Numbered from the stretch's first letter, positions 52,967 through 62,625 are shown. The stretch: DNA of 64,000 bases from Bacteroidia bacterium (GCA_030427245.1 JAUHXA010000002.1:184328-248327); one strand, 5' to 3'. Numbers and translations: made by a program. Notes: generated by a model from the sequence alone, not told the origin.

Positions 52967-55900
52967 ATGCACTTTTCAAAACTACCATATATACGTTTTT
53001 TTCTTATATTCTTATTACCCCTCACTATTACAGCTCAAACTTCCAACGGTTATTATGCAAACGAATGGATAAATTATAATCAATCCTACTTCAAAATCAA
53101 AGTAGAAGATGATGCCTTGTATCGCATTTCTTTCGATGCATTGCAAAAAACGGACCTTCCGCTAATTGCTAAAGGTTTCCAATTGTTTCGTGATGGACAA
53201 CAAGTTCCTATTTATATTAGTACGCAAGGAAGCTTGACAGAAGGAGACTATATCGAGTTTTATGGAGAAAAAAACGATGGAAGTTTTGATAGTCGCCTGT
53301 ACCAAGAAGACAATGGCCAACTGAATCCCCACAAAAGTTTGTTCAACAATACTTCAACTTATTTCCTCACTTGGAACAATAATTCTGAAAATCTAAGGAT
53401 TCAAGATATATTCAATGATGTATCAGCATTTGGCATTGCAGAGAAAGAACAATATTTCATGCACGAAGTATTGTTGATGCCCGACCAGAAAAATCAATCG
53501 GTGAGCCGTTTTAGTAGAGGCAAACCAACAATGTTGGCATACCGCAACAACCGCACACTATCAGAACAACAGGAAATATTATCAGCCTATAATTTTGCAG
53601 ATTTTGAAAGAGGAGAAGGCTTGGTGGATTCCATCATAGACAACAGCTTCCGCAAATATGGAATGGCAACTCCTGCCCTTTTTAATGGTATAGATGCTCC
53701 TATGGCAGAGCTGGAGGTCAAAATAGTGGGTAGAAACGATGATGAGGAAGTGAATCCTGATCACCATATTCGGGTGAATGTAAACAATACCCCATATTTG
53801 GATGCTGCTTTTGACGGATACGAAACACCTGACTACATATTTCCCATACCTCATCACGAAATTGACTCAAAAATCACTCAAATTGTGGTAGAATCGGTAG
53901 GAGATTTATTGAAGTCTCCTGAAGATGATTGGCAATCCGTTGCTTACTTGAAATTGCGTTACCCACGTACTTTTGACTTCAAACCATATTTGGACAACGA
54001 TTTTATCAACTCCAATCAGTTTGAATTTGAACTAAACCACAATAATACCGCCTATATCGAAATTGAAGGTTTCAGTGGAGGTGGTTTTCCAGTTGTATAT
54101 GACTTAACCAATGGTTTTCGATTGATTCCCAATATCAAAAACGGCAAGTACCGTATTGCTTTGCCCGGGGGATCTGATATTACTACCAACCGAAAATTAG
54201 TTATCAGCGCCACCGAAACCGTTTTTAATGATTTGAACGGAGGCGACATAGTCATTGAAGTAAAGGAAACCATTGAAAAGGTAACCTTTACCAACTTTCA
54301 GGAAGCGACCAATCAAGGAAATTACATTTTGGTTTATCACCCTCAATTGGTATTCCCTGCTTTGGACCCAATTGGCGGTTATGCCCAATATAGAAGCTCT
54401 GAAGAAGGAGGATCTCATACGGTTGTCTCTGTTTCTATTGAAGAACTTTACGACCAATTTGCTTATGGCATTCAAACACATCCTCTGAGTATACGCAACT
54501 TTGTAAACTATGCAATTGACCATTGGAATATCTCTCCCGAGTACATGCTTTTGGTGGGAAAATCTATTGATTATCGAGACATTGCCTTGGATCCCCTCAA
54601 CAATGCTCACGAATGTTTGATTCCTTCCTATGGGTCTCCATCTTCTGATAATATGCTGACTGCCAGAGATGCGAGCAGTTATTTACCACAATTGAAGATA
54701 GGTCGGATTCCTGCTCGAACGGCAGGAGAAACCTACAACTACATGAACAAGGTGATTGTCCATGAAGCACAACAAAGAACTCCAGCTTGTACAAAGGAGG
54801 AAAGATTGTGGATGAAAAGAGTCTTGCACCCTTTTCAAGTTTCCAATGACGATGAACGAATTTATGTAGTGAACAATATTATCAATCCTCTCAAGCAAAA
54901 AATCGAAAATAGTACCTACGGCGCACAATCTAAGCGTTTTGCACAAATTGGCCTTGATAGTCAAAACAATGTAACAACCGAATTCAACCATCAGGTAGAA
55001 AAAGGGGCTGCTTTGGTTACTTATTGGGGACATTTGGATGCCAACAACTGGTGGCAGTTCAATATATGGAAACCCTCGGAATACGACAGCACTGGAAGGT
55101 TTCCGTTTTTTGCGCCTATCTGTGATCATTCAGGTCAGATTCATAAACGAATGACTGGCGCTAGCACGCAATCACAAGCCGAAGAATATGTATTAGAGAG
55201 AAGCGCAGGAGCGATTGGCTATTTGGGCGGAGTATCTTTTTATGAAGACTTTGACCAAACCAAAGATTTTCATATTCGCTTTTACGATTTACTTTCCAAC
55301 GAAAACTATGGGAAGTCGGTAGGGCTTTCTCTACATCAATTGTTTGAAGAAAATTACACTACTGCTTCAATAGAGGATGAACCATACCTGAAACTTATCG
55401 GACAGCACCTAACCTATGTGGGAGATCCTTCAATATGCTTATTTGCAGGAGACAAATCAGATTATGTAGTAGAAGAAGACGATATTCAGATTATCAATCC
55501 CAACACAGGTGAAATACTCGATAAAGTAACGCCATTCATGTCAGAGTTTGTGGTAGAAATTTTGGTTTCCAATTTGGGCAAAGCTTCTCACGATTCCATA
55601 GAAATGAATGTGGTCAGAACCTTATCGAATGGTGAACAAATTACTTTGTCAAGCAAAAAAATAATTGGTCCTTCTTACCAAAAAGTCTATTACATCAATG
55701 TTCAAAACGATGTTTTTGAGGGAGATGGTATCAATGAAATCAGTGTAGTCTTAGATCAAAAAGACAAAGTAAGCGAAAACTGCGAGGACAACAACTATAG
55801 CAAAAAAACGCTTCAAATTGAAGGAAACTGTGATATGGCAGAAACAGTAGCAACGATTGATGAAGTAGTTATTCTGGACGACAATAATACCGCACAGTTG

Positions 55901-57133
55901 AACTTGACAGACTTGGACGAAAACTACATCTTTGAATGGTCAGATGGTAGTGATGGAAATACGCTTGACATTACAGAACAAGGTATTTACACTGTCAATA
56001 TCATAGACGATTTGGGCTGCAATGTCGAAAAGACCTTCAAGGTCTATCCTAATGATTTGGTCTATCCTGGTGATGCGAACTACGATGGAACTGCTAATAT
56101 GTATGATTTGCTTTCGATTGGTTTGGCTTATAATTACGAGGGAACTGTTCGAGAAGAATCCGACATTTACAATTGGGATGGTCAGCCTTCGTTTGATTGG
56201 GATGCGGAAATCGCCGAAGATGGGAATGGTGGAACTTCAGGAAACACTTTGAATGTCAAACACTCCGACTGTAATGGGGATGGCGTGGTAAACAGTGACG
56301 ACCTCACCGCTATCAAAGCCAATTACCACCAAATAGCTGCCAAAAAAGCAGCTTTTGCGGAGAGCGAAATGGCACTCTATGTGGAAGCAACTGATACGAT
56401 TATTCCAGGTTACGAACATGTTTTTTCGGTTAATTTGGGAACAGAAAACCAACCCGCCGAAGACATTTATGGCATTGCCTTTACTGCGGAATTTACCCTA
56501 GCAAAAGTGGGCGAAAACGATACTATTCAGTTAAACGCTCCTATGGCTGGTTTTGGTAATTCTTGGTTGGGTGAACATGGTGTAGATATGATTGCAATGG
56601 ATACAGTGATGATCAATACCTTGAAATGGGATGTAGCTCTTTCAAGAAACAATCACGTTGATAAAACAAGTTATGGTGTACTCTGCAATTTGGGTTGTGT
56701 GATGGTCATTGGTAGCCTCAAATCTGCGGGAGCAAGAGAAATCCCCATCAACTTGACTCTGAAAAATGTAGTCATGACACGAGCAGATGGAAGCAAACTA
56801 CAATTGAAGAGTAGTAAACGCACCTTCATCATTGCCGAACAATTGGCAACAGGCATTGATGATGTGGACGATACTTTCATGCATTTGAATATGTCTCCAA
56901 ACCCTGCTAACAGGCTTGTTTACTTAGACTTCAAAGACTATCAACCACAGACAAGCATTACCGAAATCAACTTATACAACCTCACAGGTCAGTTGGTACT
57001 CAGCCAACAAAAAGCGATTCGCAATGATGAAAGAGTGACTCTGGACTTGATGGATTTGCCACAAGGAATGTATTGGGTGCAAGTCGTGAATGGAGAGAGT
57101 CAAGTGACAAAAAAATTGGTGGTGGCGAAGTAA
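52967..57133 (+). CDS. C25 (gingipain/PorU-like) cysteine protease with dockerin-like insert and T9SS tail
   Basis: A 1388-residue secreted protein. A signal peptide (residues 1-23) is followed by an N-terminal region typical of PorU/C25 proteins (YYANEWINYNQSYFKIKVEDDALYRISFDAL) and the caspase-like C25 domain (about 480-830): YILVYHPQLVFPALDPIGGYAQYRSSEEG, YMLLVGKSIDYRD, LPQLKIGRIPARTAGE, catalytic H689 in YWGHLD, C719 in PICDHSG. The usual Gly-His-Gly is Gly-His-Leu here. A CARDB-like domain follows, then a dockerin-like part (about 1035-1125) with two calcium-loop motifs (YPGDANYDGTANMYDLLSI; DCNGDGVVNSDDLTAIKANY). The C-terminus is a T9SS type A sorting domain (MSPNPANRLVYLDF ... LPQGMYWVQVV). 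It is likely a cell-surface protease instead of the housekeeping sortase. Confidence 0.85.
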   Translation: MHFSKLPYIRFFLIFLLPLTITAQTSNGYYANEWINYNQSYFKIKVEDDALYRISFDALQKTDLPLIAKGFQLFRDGQQVPIYISTQGSLTEGDYIEFYGEKNDGSFDSRLYQEDNGQLNPHKSLFNNTSTYFLTWNNNSENLRIQDIFNDVSAFGIAEKEQYFMHEVLLMPDQKNQSVSRFSRGKPTMLAYRNNRTLSEQQEILSAYNFADFERGEGLVDSIIDNSFRKYGMATPALFNGIDAPMAELEVKIVGRNDDEEVNPDHHIRVNVNNTPYLDAAFDGYETPDYIFPIPHHEIDSKITQIVVESVGDLLKSPEDDWQSVAYLKLRYPRTFDFKPYLDNDFINSNQFEFELNHNNTAYIEIEGFSGGGFPVVYDLTNGFRLIPNIKNGKYRIALPGGSDITTNRKLVISATETVFNDLNGGDIVIEVKETIEKVTFTNFQEATNQGNYILVYHPQLVFPALDPIGGYAQYRSSEEGGSHTVVSVSIEELYDQFAYGIQTHPLSIRNFVNYAIDHWNISPEYMLLVGKSIDYRDIALDPLNNAHECLIPSYGSPSSDNMLTARDASSYLPQLKIGRIPARTAGETYNYMNKVIVHEAQQRTPACTKEERLWMKRVLHPFQVSNDDERIYVVNNIINPLKQKIENSTYGAQSKRFAQIGLDSQNNVTTEFNHQVEKGAALVTYWGHLDANNWWQFNIWKPSEYDSTGRFPFFAPICDHSGQIHKRMTGASTQSQAEEYVLERSAGAIGYLGGVSFYEDFDQTKDFHIRFYDLLSNENYGKSVGLSLHQLFEENYTTASIEDEPYLKLIGQHLTYVGDPSICLFAGDKSDYVVEEDDIQIINPNTGEILDKVTPFMSEFVVEILVSNLGKASHDSIEMNVVRTLSNGEQITLSSKKIIGPSYQKVYYINVQNDVFEGDGINEISVVLDQKDKVSENCEDNNYSKKTLQIEGNCDMAETVATIDEVVILDDNNTAQLNLTDLDENYIFEWSDGSDGNTLDITEQGIYTVNIIDDLGCNVEKTFKVYPNDLVYPGDANYDGTANMYDLLSIGLAYNYEGTVREESDIYNWDGQPSFDWDAEIAEDGNGGTSGNTLNVKHSDCNGDGVVNSDDLTAIKANYHQIAAKKAAFAESEMALYVEATDTIIPGYEHVFSVNLGTENQPAEDIYGIAFTAEFTLAKVGENDTIQLNAPMAGFGNSWLGEHGVDMIAMDTVMINTLKWDVALSRNNHVDKTSYGVLCNLGCVMVIGSLKSAGAREIPINLTLKNVVMTRADGSKLQLKSSKRTFIIAEQLATGIDDVDDTFMHLNMSPNPANRLVYLDFKDYQPQTSITEINLYNLTGQLVLSQQKAIRNDERVTLDLMDLPQGMYWVQVVNGESQVTKKLVVAK

Positions 57134-57255
57134 TTAGACAAATTCAAAATTCAAACAAATGCTTGTGAACAAATTGTTTGGGTTTTCTGAATTTCTGTTT
57201 TGCATTTCCTCCATACAAACAAGTATCTTTCCTATAAAGGTTTTCAGGGTTCTCC

Positions 57256-57300
57256 GCTTCAAACGTCGCTGAACCTTGCAGGTGTCAACAACGTTTTTCG
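57256..57300. repeat. Degenerate direct repeat, copy 1
   Basis: CTTCAAACGTCGCTGAACC followed by a GGTGTC block and CAACGTTTTT. It is about 70% identical to copy 2 at 57656-57700 (CTTCAAACGTTTGCGAACC, GGTGTC, CAAGTTTTTG). Together they bracket the ATPase remnant. Confidence 0.6.
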
Positions 57301-57481
57301 CTAGACAGACAAGGGTTCACTCAACGTCCGAAGGAATACCGAGTATTCAGGGCAAACTTTAGTAACACCAACCGAACTATAAACATCAATCAGCCAAAAC
57401 CAATACAAAAAACACATTTCTGGCTGCAAGAACAGAACTTACCAGCCAAAACTGTTGTTTTAATACTAAAATTGGCTGATA

Positions 57482-57652
57482 ATGGACAACTCAATTATAG
57501 GTAGAAAAAAAGAGATAGAAAAGTTAGACAGGATTCTTCAAAGTAAAAAATCTGAATTTCTGACCATGATTACCACTTATGGCGTGGAGAAAAATAAATA
57601 TGCTAATTTGTTGGTAAGGAATGAGGTGAGGATGGATGATTTGTTTGATTAA
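57482..57652 (+). pseudogene. Internally deleted AAA ATPase (DUF234-type) remnant
   Basis: A 56-residue frame whose first 27 residues (MDNSIIGRKKEIEKLD...SKKSEFL) are the start of an archaeal-type AAA ATPase, the part just before the Walker A loop, while the rest (TMITTYGVEKNKYANLL...EVRMDDLFD) is the extreme C-terminus of the same family. Several hundred residues, including Walker A, Walker B and the DUF234 nuclease-like domain, are missing, yet the frame is kept. Full-length relatives have F-L at both break points (EFL before the Walker A strand, LFL before TMITTYG), which suits recombination at a short homology. Assignment of both ends is from memory of the family. It is probably non-functional. 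Confidence 0.65.
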
Positions 57653-57655
57653 GCG

Positions 57656-57700
57656 CGCTTCAAACGTTTGCGAACCCGTTGGGTGTCGCCAAGTTTTTGC
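57656..57700. repeat. Degenerate direct repeat, copy 2
   Basis: Second copy of the repeat at 57256-57300, beginning four bases after the stop of the ATPase remnant. Confidence 0.6.
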
Positions 57701-57827
57701 TACCTTTATTCCACACCCCTATAAGTAAGTTCCTTTCCATCTAAAAGTTTTCCGAGTTCTCGGAACAAACTATGTTCAAAAACCAGCCCAAGAAGAAGGT
57801 TCGCTCAAAAGTAGGACGGATGAACCG

Positions 57828-60800
57828 CTATAAACTATAGGCAACACGGAAGCCAGTGCTTTTACCGCGGTGGAGTGGGTGGATTTTTCCCCGATAAGCA
57901 ACGCAACAGTCTTCCCATGGGCTATACCAACCGCCGCCTCGAAACACACGATGTGAGCCACTTTTATTAACAAAGTAATTTATCAGCATTATATCTGATG
58001 GGTATTCTTTAGACCAATCAAAGCACCATTCCCAAACATTGCCACTCATATCATATAAACCCAATTCATTGGGTTTCAAAGTAGCAACAGAATGTGTTCT
58101 CGGTTGATTTGTATTCCTCTTATAAACAGCTACTTTTTTAGGGTCATCACTACCCGAATACATTGTATTTTTTCCCCTTCTTCCACCTTTTGCTGCATAT
58201 TCCCATTCTGCTTCTGTTGGTAGGCGATAAGCATTTTTTATAGCTATATCTACTTCTACCGTCCATTTTGCATTATCATTTTCACTCTTATTATCGGGGT
58301 CTTTATTGATTTTATCAATCACATAAGCTGTTTTTCTCCCTTTTTGATTGCTCAACCAATTACTATATTCCACTGCTTGATACCAACTCACATTGATAAT
58401 AGGATTCAAACCAATACCCTCCTTACTCCAAGAAGCCTCTAAAAAATCATCAATAGCCAGTTTAGTCACAGCACAATACAAAGCAAACTGAAACACCGTA
58501 GTTTCTGTTTGAGCGATTTTAAAATCGCTCAACTTCACTTTAAAATTTTCTCCTACTCCCATTTCTACAATTCCACCTTCCACTTCCATCATTTTCGGAT
58601 AGTAGCGTTCTTGCAGTTCTTTATACTTGTTCTCACCTAATGTTTTTAAAGCCTCTTGAAGATTTGTTCTTGCACTCCCTACTTGTATCGTTTTTTGTAG
58701 CCAATTTTGAGCCTCTGCATTGGGTTGATGCTCCAAAGCAGTTTGCAGTATTTCCTCTGCTTTGGCATATTGATGCGTTTCTGCATACCAAAACGCAAGT
58801 TCCATATACGCTTTCACTACTTCCATTCTCATACTTCCTACCTCCAATTTCGCTCCAGCCTCTATTTTCTGCAATGCCGTTTTATAGTCCAATGCCAATA
58901 TCGCCTGTTCTGCCTTCTTCAATTGAATTACTGCGATTTCCTTGTTTTTTTCCTGTACTTTTTGAAGGTTGTCTTCGGCTATTTGCTTTTGTTGTTCTGC
59001 TTCTGCTCTCGCTGCTACTGCCTCATCTCTTGCTGCTACTGCCTTTTCCTTCTCCGCTTCCGTAGCCTTTTTTTGTTTTTCCACATCCGCCAATGCAACA
59101 ATTGCTTTCTGTTCATTGGTTTTTGCCAACTCCAAATTTTCCTGAGCTTGTTGATTCGCTTTCTCTGCTTCCTCTTTTGCTTCTAAAGCTTTTTCTTTTT
59201 CGATTTCCGTAGCCTGTTTTTGCTTTTCCACATCCGCCAATGCAGCAATTGCCTTTTTTTCAGCAGTTACCGCCAATGCCTCGCTTTGCACCGCCAGGTA
59301 TTGCTGATACTCTGCACTTATTTTTTGAAAATGACCTTCTTCTGCTTCATCTTCTGTTTCCCAAGCCTTTTGTTCTGCCAAAATCAAGGCATTGACAGCT
59401 CGTTCTTTCTCCAGCAAAGTTTCCTTTTGTGCCTGATCCGCCTCCCAATATTGCCACCCTGCAAAACCCAATGCCAATACAGCCGCTACCAACAATCCCC
59501 CCAATCTTCTGCTTTGATTTCGTGCTGCTTGCAGTTCACGTTCCTGCTTTTCCTTCAAAAACACCTCACTCTCTCGTATTTTCCCCTCCAAAGCAGTTGG
59601 ATAGGCTTTGTAGGCATGATAGGGGCGTATAAAATCCAAGTCCTCTTGACTGAAATAGCCTTGTCGCTCCGCATAGACCGCATACACCTCCCCCGCTTTT
59701 TGGCGCATCTGCATTTCTTCGGTCAGATTCTGCCCAACAGCCAAAGCCAATAGGTCGTGACTGATTTCGTATTGGGTTTGTTCACCCGCTTTTTGGGAGC
59801 GAATCAAGCGGCGTTTTTCCAAGTCTTGCAGCAGTTGCGGTAAGCTTGTAGGAATCTTGACTTTTTTGCTTTCCAAATCTTTTCGGATGGCATTTTGGCT
59901 GATTTGCAGCTTGGTATGGCGTTCGGAAATCATTGACGCCAAAATCTCCAATGCCGTATTTTCGCCATAAGCAGAAGCATTGAGTTCTTGCAGTTGTTTC
60001 TTCAAAAAACTGTTCAGCACGCCCTCCAAATCATCCTCTTTCGTCACCAAACTGGGCTGCAATAGAGGAAGTTCCTCAGCATTAATTTGTTGTTTGGCTC
60101 TGTCCCATAGCTCACTCAAAAACACCTGAACGTGGGTCAGTTCTATCTCCTTTTTTTGGTCGGGCAGTTTGGCGAGTATGGCATTGGCTAAGGCAGTACT
60201 GTCTCGAACTTCATAAAAATCTTCGTATTCCTCCGCCTCCAACATCTCGTTGATAACGCCTCGCACCTTTTCCTTTCGCATTTTTTCCAAGCGGAAGCGA
60301 TGCTTGAAAATACTCGGACAAAGGGCTTCAAATTCCGACAAATGCCCAATGAATTCCTCTCGCATGATGAGTAGAATGCGACAAGGCACTTTGTAGCGTA
60401 TCAGTTGATTGAGGCGGGTGAAAAATTCCTTTTTTTCGGCATCGTTGCCCAAAATGAGGAGTTCCTCGAATTGGTCAAAGAGGAGGTAAACGGGTTGAAA
60501 TCGCTCTTCAAACAACTGCTCTATCAATTCGCCAAAGCTGATGTCTGCTGCTTCGGGCAGTTGGGTTTCGGCATTCAAAGCGATTTTTTCCTCCAATGCT
60601 TCGTTGATGCGGGCAAATACCGAAGCATTGATGTTCTCGCCCCGTCGAATACTCAGCGCAAACCAATCGGCATCGGAAAACTGATTCCGCAAGCCACATT
60701 CTATCAAACTCGTTTTGCCCGCCCCAGAAGGTCCATACACCAACAGGTGTTTGACCCCACTCAGCGCATCGTTCAAATCGTTGGTTTCTTGCTCTCGCCC

Positions 60801-60866
60801 GAAAAACACGTCTTTGTCGGCTTGTTGGTAGGCATCTAAGAATTTGAAGGGGCTTTGTTGTTTCAT
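57828..60866 (-). CDS. STAND-type NTPase fused to a formylglycine-generating-enzyme-like (FGE) domain
   Basis: A 1012-residue protein. Residues 5-350 are a STAND-like P-loop NTPase (nSTAND1 type): FFGREQETNDL (21-31), Walker A GPSGAGKT at 45-52, Walker B LLFDQFEEL at 128-136, LIMREEF sensor. A winged-helix-like segment (ISHDLLALAVGQ) and a membrane helix (GLLVAAVLALGFAGWQYW, about residues 455-472) follow, then a long Ala/Glu/Lys/Gln coiled coil (475-655), a short TPR stretch, and a C-terminal FGE-sulfatase domain (about 765-1012: NPIINVSWYQAVEYSNWLS, YRLPTEAEWEYAAKGG, GLYDMSGNVWEWCFDW, HRVFRGGGWYSPWEDCCVAYRG...GFRVAY). STAND proteins sense invaders or stress; FGE-like folds bind ligands. It forms a unit with the gene at 61045. 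Confidence 0.88.
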   Translation of the reverse strand: MKQQSPFKFLDAYQQADKDVFFGREQETNDLNDALSGVKHLLVYGPSGAGKTSLIECGLRNQFSDADWFALSIRRGENINASVFARINEALEEKIALNAETQLPEAADISFGELIEQLFEERFQPVYLLFDQFEELLILGNDAEKKEFFTRLNQLIRYKVPCRILLIMREEFIGHLSEFEALCPSIFKHRFRLEKMRKEKVRGVINEMLEAEEYEDFYEVRDSTALANAILAKLPDQKKEIELTHVQVFLSELWDRAKQQINAEELPLLQPSLVTKEDDLEGVLNSFLKKQLQELNASAYGENTALEILASMISERHTKLQISQNAIRKDLESKKVKIPTSLPQLLQDLEKRRLIRSQKAGEQTQYEISHDLLALAVGQNLTEEMQMRQKAGEVYAVYAERQGYFSQEDLDFIRPYHAYKAYPTALEGKIRESEVFLKEKQERELQAARNQSRRLGGLLVAAVLALGFAGWQYWEADQAQKETLLEKERAVNALILAEQKAWETEDEAEEGHFQKISAEYQQYLAVQSEALAVTAEKKAIAALADVEKQKQATEIEKEKALEAKEEAEKANQQAQENLELAKTNEQKAIVALADVEKQKKATEAEKEKAVAARDEAVAARAEAEQQKQIAEDNLQKVQEKNKEIAVIQLKKAEQAILALDYKTALQKIEAGAKLEVGSMRMEVVKAYMELAFWYAETHQYAKAEEILQTALEHQPNAEAQNWLQKTIQVGSARTNLQEALKTLGENKYKELQERYYPKMMEVEGGIVEMGVGENFKVKLSDFKIAQTETTVFQFALYCAVTKLAIDDFLEASWSKEGIGLNPIINVSWYQAVEYSNWLSNQKGRKTAYVIDKINKDPDNKSENDNAKWTVEVDIAIKNAYRLPTEAEWEYAAKGGRRGKNTMYSGSDDPKKVAVYKRNTNQPRTHSVATLKPNELGLYDMSGNVWEWCFDWSKEYPSDIMLINYFVNKSGSHRVFRGGGWYSPWEDCCVAYRGKIHPLHRGKSTGFRVAYSL

Positions 60867-60901
60867 TTCTGAATTTATTGTAAGCTTTGAACATGAATCT
60901 A

Positions 60902-60963
60902 CTATTGAAAGGAATTTTCCTCACTGGATAAGCCTTGAATAGGAACCTTCTATTGAAAGGAAT
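60902..60963. repeat. Direct repeat CTATTGAAAGGAAT
   Basis: Two exact 14-base copies at 60902-60915 and 60950-60963, part of a 48-base imperfect duplication. It lies in the 178-base gap between the STAND gene and its upstream neighbour, where no coding feature is visible. Confidence 0.6.
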
Positions 60964-61044
60964 ATCCCGCACTTGATGTACTTTACGCTGCGTTGTACGA
61001 GATTCTTTTTCGTAGCAGATTCCTGTTCAAGGCTGCTGTACCAG

Positions 61045-62451
61045 TTACATTGAAGAACAAAAAGGTGCAACTACCTGCTCCATCTGCTCAAACAACTCGT
61101 CCAACTTAGGTTGATTGTTGTTTTGCATTTTCACTTTGAGGGTTTTATTGGAACTGCTTTCTTTTGCGTTTCCATAGACCAATTCGTTTTTGTATTGGGC
61201 AAAATAATAGCGGCGTTTGTCCTTGCCGATGTAGTAGTATATTTCGGGCGTTTGGGTTTCCTTTTCGGCAAAAACGCTTTGGTCAATAATCAAGGGAGAC
61301 AGGGACAAGTAGCTGTTGTGGTCGTTGATGTTGTTGAGGCAGTTCTCGATGTCTCTGCCCTTGAATAGCAAGACGCTTTTGTTGAAGGTGAAAAAGTCTT
61401 GGATGGAATGGGTCATAAAATCGCCCTGTTCGCCATATACTTCGCTGTACATGCCGTGCAATTCACCGTATAGATGCACAAAGTTTTTGGTAGAACCCAA
61501 GCGGTAGTTGAGGTTGATGTCTTTGATGGAGACCAAACGGTATTTTGCCAAAAAAGCGATGTTTCGCAGCCAAAACACCAAAGCGGTCAGGTATTCATTC
61601 AGCAGTTGGTCTAAATCCTCATCTTCCAAAATATCGCCTTTTAGAAGTTTGCTGCGGTTCTTTTCGAGAAACAAAGCTGCCCCATACAAATCGCTTTCAT
61701 TGTCGGTTAGCTCTGCTACAAAATCGGAGATTTCCGCCATAAAACTCCCATTTTTTGTCAATAAGCTGTTGGTACTAATCAAGAAATTCAGCCAATCGAA
61801 ATGCGCCAATTCTGTTTCGCTCATTTTGAAGAAGGCAGCAATGGCAGGTGCGGTGGTTTGTTGTTGATTTATCAGCACTTGCGCCAATTGTATGTAGCAC
61901 AGATAGCGCACACTGCTCTGAAAGGCTTCTGCCATAAAGGACAAGCGGCGAAGGCTGCGTTTTTTGCCAACGGGTGTATTCATCTTTTGCAGAAAGGTTT
62001 CTATCAGCCAACCATAGTGTTGAAAGATAGCTGAAGGTCTGTCCTTCACCGAAACGCCATGCCGCAAAAATTCCCGCTTCAAACTTTTTACCCAAATCGT
62101 ATCGTCCGTAATCAAGTCTTCGGCTAATTCCTCAGGCAGTTGTTTGTCGTGGGTAATTTGGTCGAGCAAAAAATTGAAGTTGGCTTCTCCAATGCTGCCG
62201 ATGTTGTAGGTTTTGTCGGCAGTTTGGAAGGATTGGCTTTGTTGTTTGTTCATCAATTCGACCAAAACATCTAAGCGTTTTGCCAATTCTTGTATTTGTC
62301 CATCGACATTGATGGTAATTGTGCTGTCGCTGACATCTTGAATGACGATGTTGGCATTGCCTTTTACATTGCTGGTGTTCATGGGTGTGGTAAGATTTTG
62401 TTCAAACATTGCTGAATCCTTTGGATGTTCCGATTTATTGGAATGTTCCAT
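61045..62451 (-). CDS. Unknown protein adjacent to the STAND-FGE gene, conflict-system-like N-terminus
   Basis: A 468-residue protein from the ATG at 62451 (a GTG five codons earlier is in frame). Residues 30-70 (GNANIVIQDVSDSTITINVDGQIQELAKRLDVLVELM) form a short beta/helix segment of the kind found near the N-termini of Bacteroidota STAND, CHAT and EAD-containing conflict proteins, followed by a linker (QTADKTYNIGSIGEANFNFL). The remaining 380 residues are helical, with no nuclease, protease or membrane motifs recognised. The position directly before the STAND gene on the same strand suggests a partner, perhaps an adaptor or effector. The domain resemblance is from memory and not from a search. 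Confidence 0.65.
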   Translation of the reverse strand: MEHSNKSEHPKDSAMFEQNLTTPMNTSNVKGNANIVIQDVSDSTITINVDGQIQELAKRLDVLVELMNKQQSQSFQTADKTYNIGSIGEANFNFLLDQITHDKQLPEELAEDLITDDTIWVKSLKREFLRHGVSVKDRPSAIFQHYGWLIETFLQKMNTPVGKKRSLRRLSFMAEAFQSSVRYLCYIQLAQVLINQQQTTAPAIAAFFKMSETELAHFDWLNFLISTNSLLTKNGSFMAEISDFVAELTDNESDLYGAALFLEKNRSKLLKGDILEDEDLDQLLNEYLTALVFWLRNIAFLAKYRLVSIKDINLNYRLGSTKNFVHLYGELHGMYSEVYGEQGDFMTHSIQDFFTFNKSVLLFKGRDIENCLNNINDHNSYLSLSPLIIDQSVFAEKETQTPEIYYYIGKDKRRYYFAQYKNELVYGNAKESSSNKTLKVKMQNNNQPKLDELFEQMEQVVAPFCSSM

Positions 62452-62625
62452 CAAGCAAATTCTCACTTTATTGCGTTTCGGCTACTAAAATAGTACTTTA
62501 TTTGGGATAGTGCAACAATGTGATTGTCAATTCTATACTTAGTCCATGAATTATTGACATTTAGAAGATAATTTAGAGGTTGACCATCGGGATGGAGTTC
62601 TGCTCAACCCAAACAGATGTTTTAA

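Larger units (their letters stand above)
57134..57827. other. Repeat-rich spacer with a gene remnant
   Basis: This 694-base region holds the remnant at 57482-57652 flanked by two copies of a degenerate intergenic repeat (57256-57300 and 57656-57700) plus a second, shorter pair: CCTATAAAGGTTTTCAGGGT near 57230 and CCATCTAAAAGTTTTCCGAGT near 57736. No complete gene is visible. It marks the border between the conserved core and the accessory STAND/DUF zone. Confidence 0.6.

Noticed and set aside
52967..57133. Housekeeping T9SS sortase PorU
   Set aside because: The protein itself carries a T9SS type A sorting domain and a dockerin-like part and has an altered Gly-His-Leu motif, so a secreted C25 protease is more likely, though PorU is not fully excluded.
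59220..59753. Plus-strand frame of 177 codons opposite the STAND gene
   Set aside because: It mirrors the coiled-coil coding sequence, giving a Leu/Phe/Cys-rich artefact.
60508..60972. Frame continuing upstream of the STAND start with duplicated IPFN.RF.FKAY units
   Set aside because: It overlaps the STAND gene in another frame; the duplicated units are a translated intergenic repeat.
57828..62451. Full diversity-generating retroelement
   Set aside because: No reverse transcriptase, accessory gene or template repeat was found in the window; only the FGE-type target fold is present.
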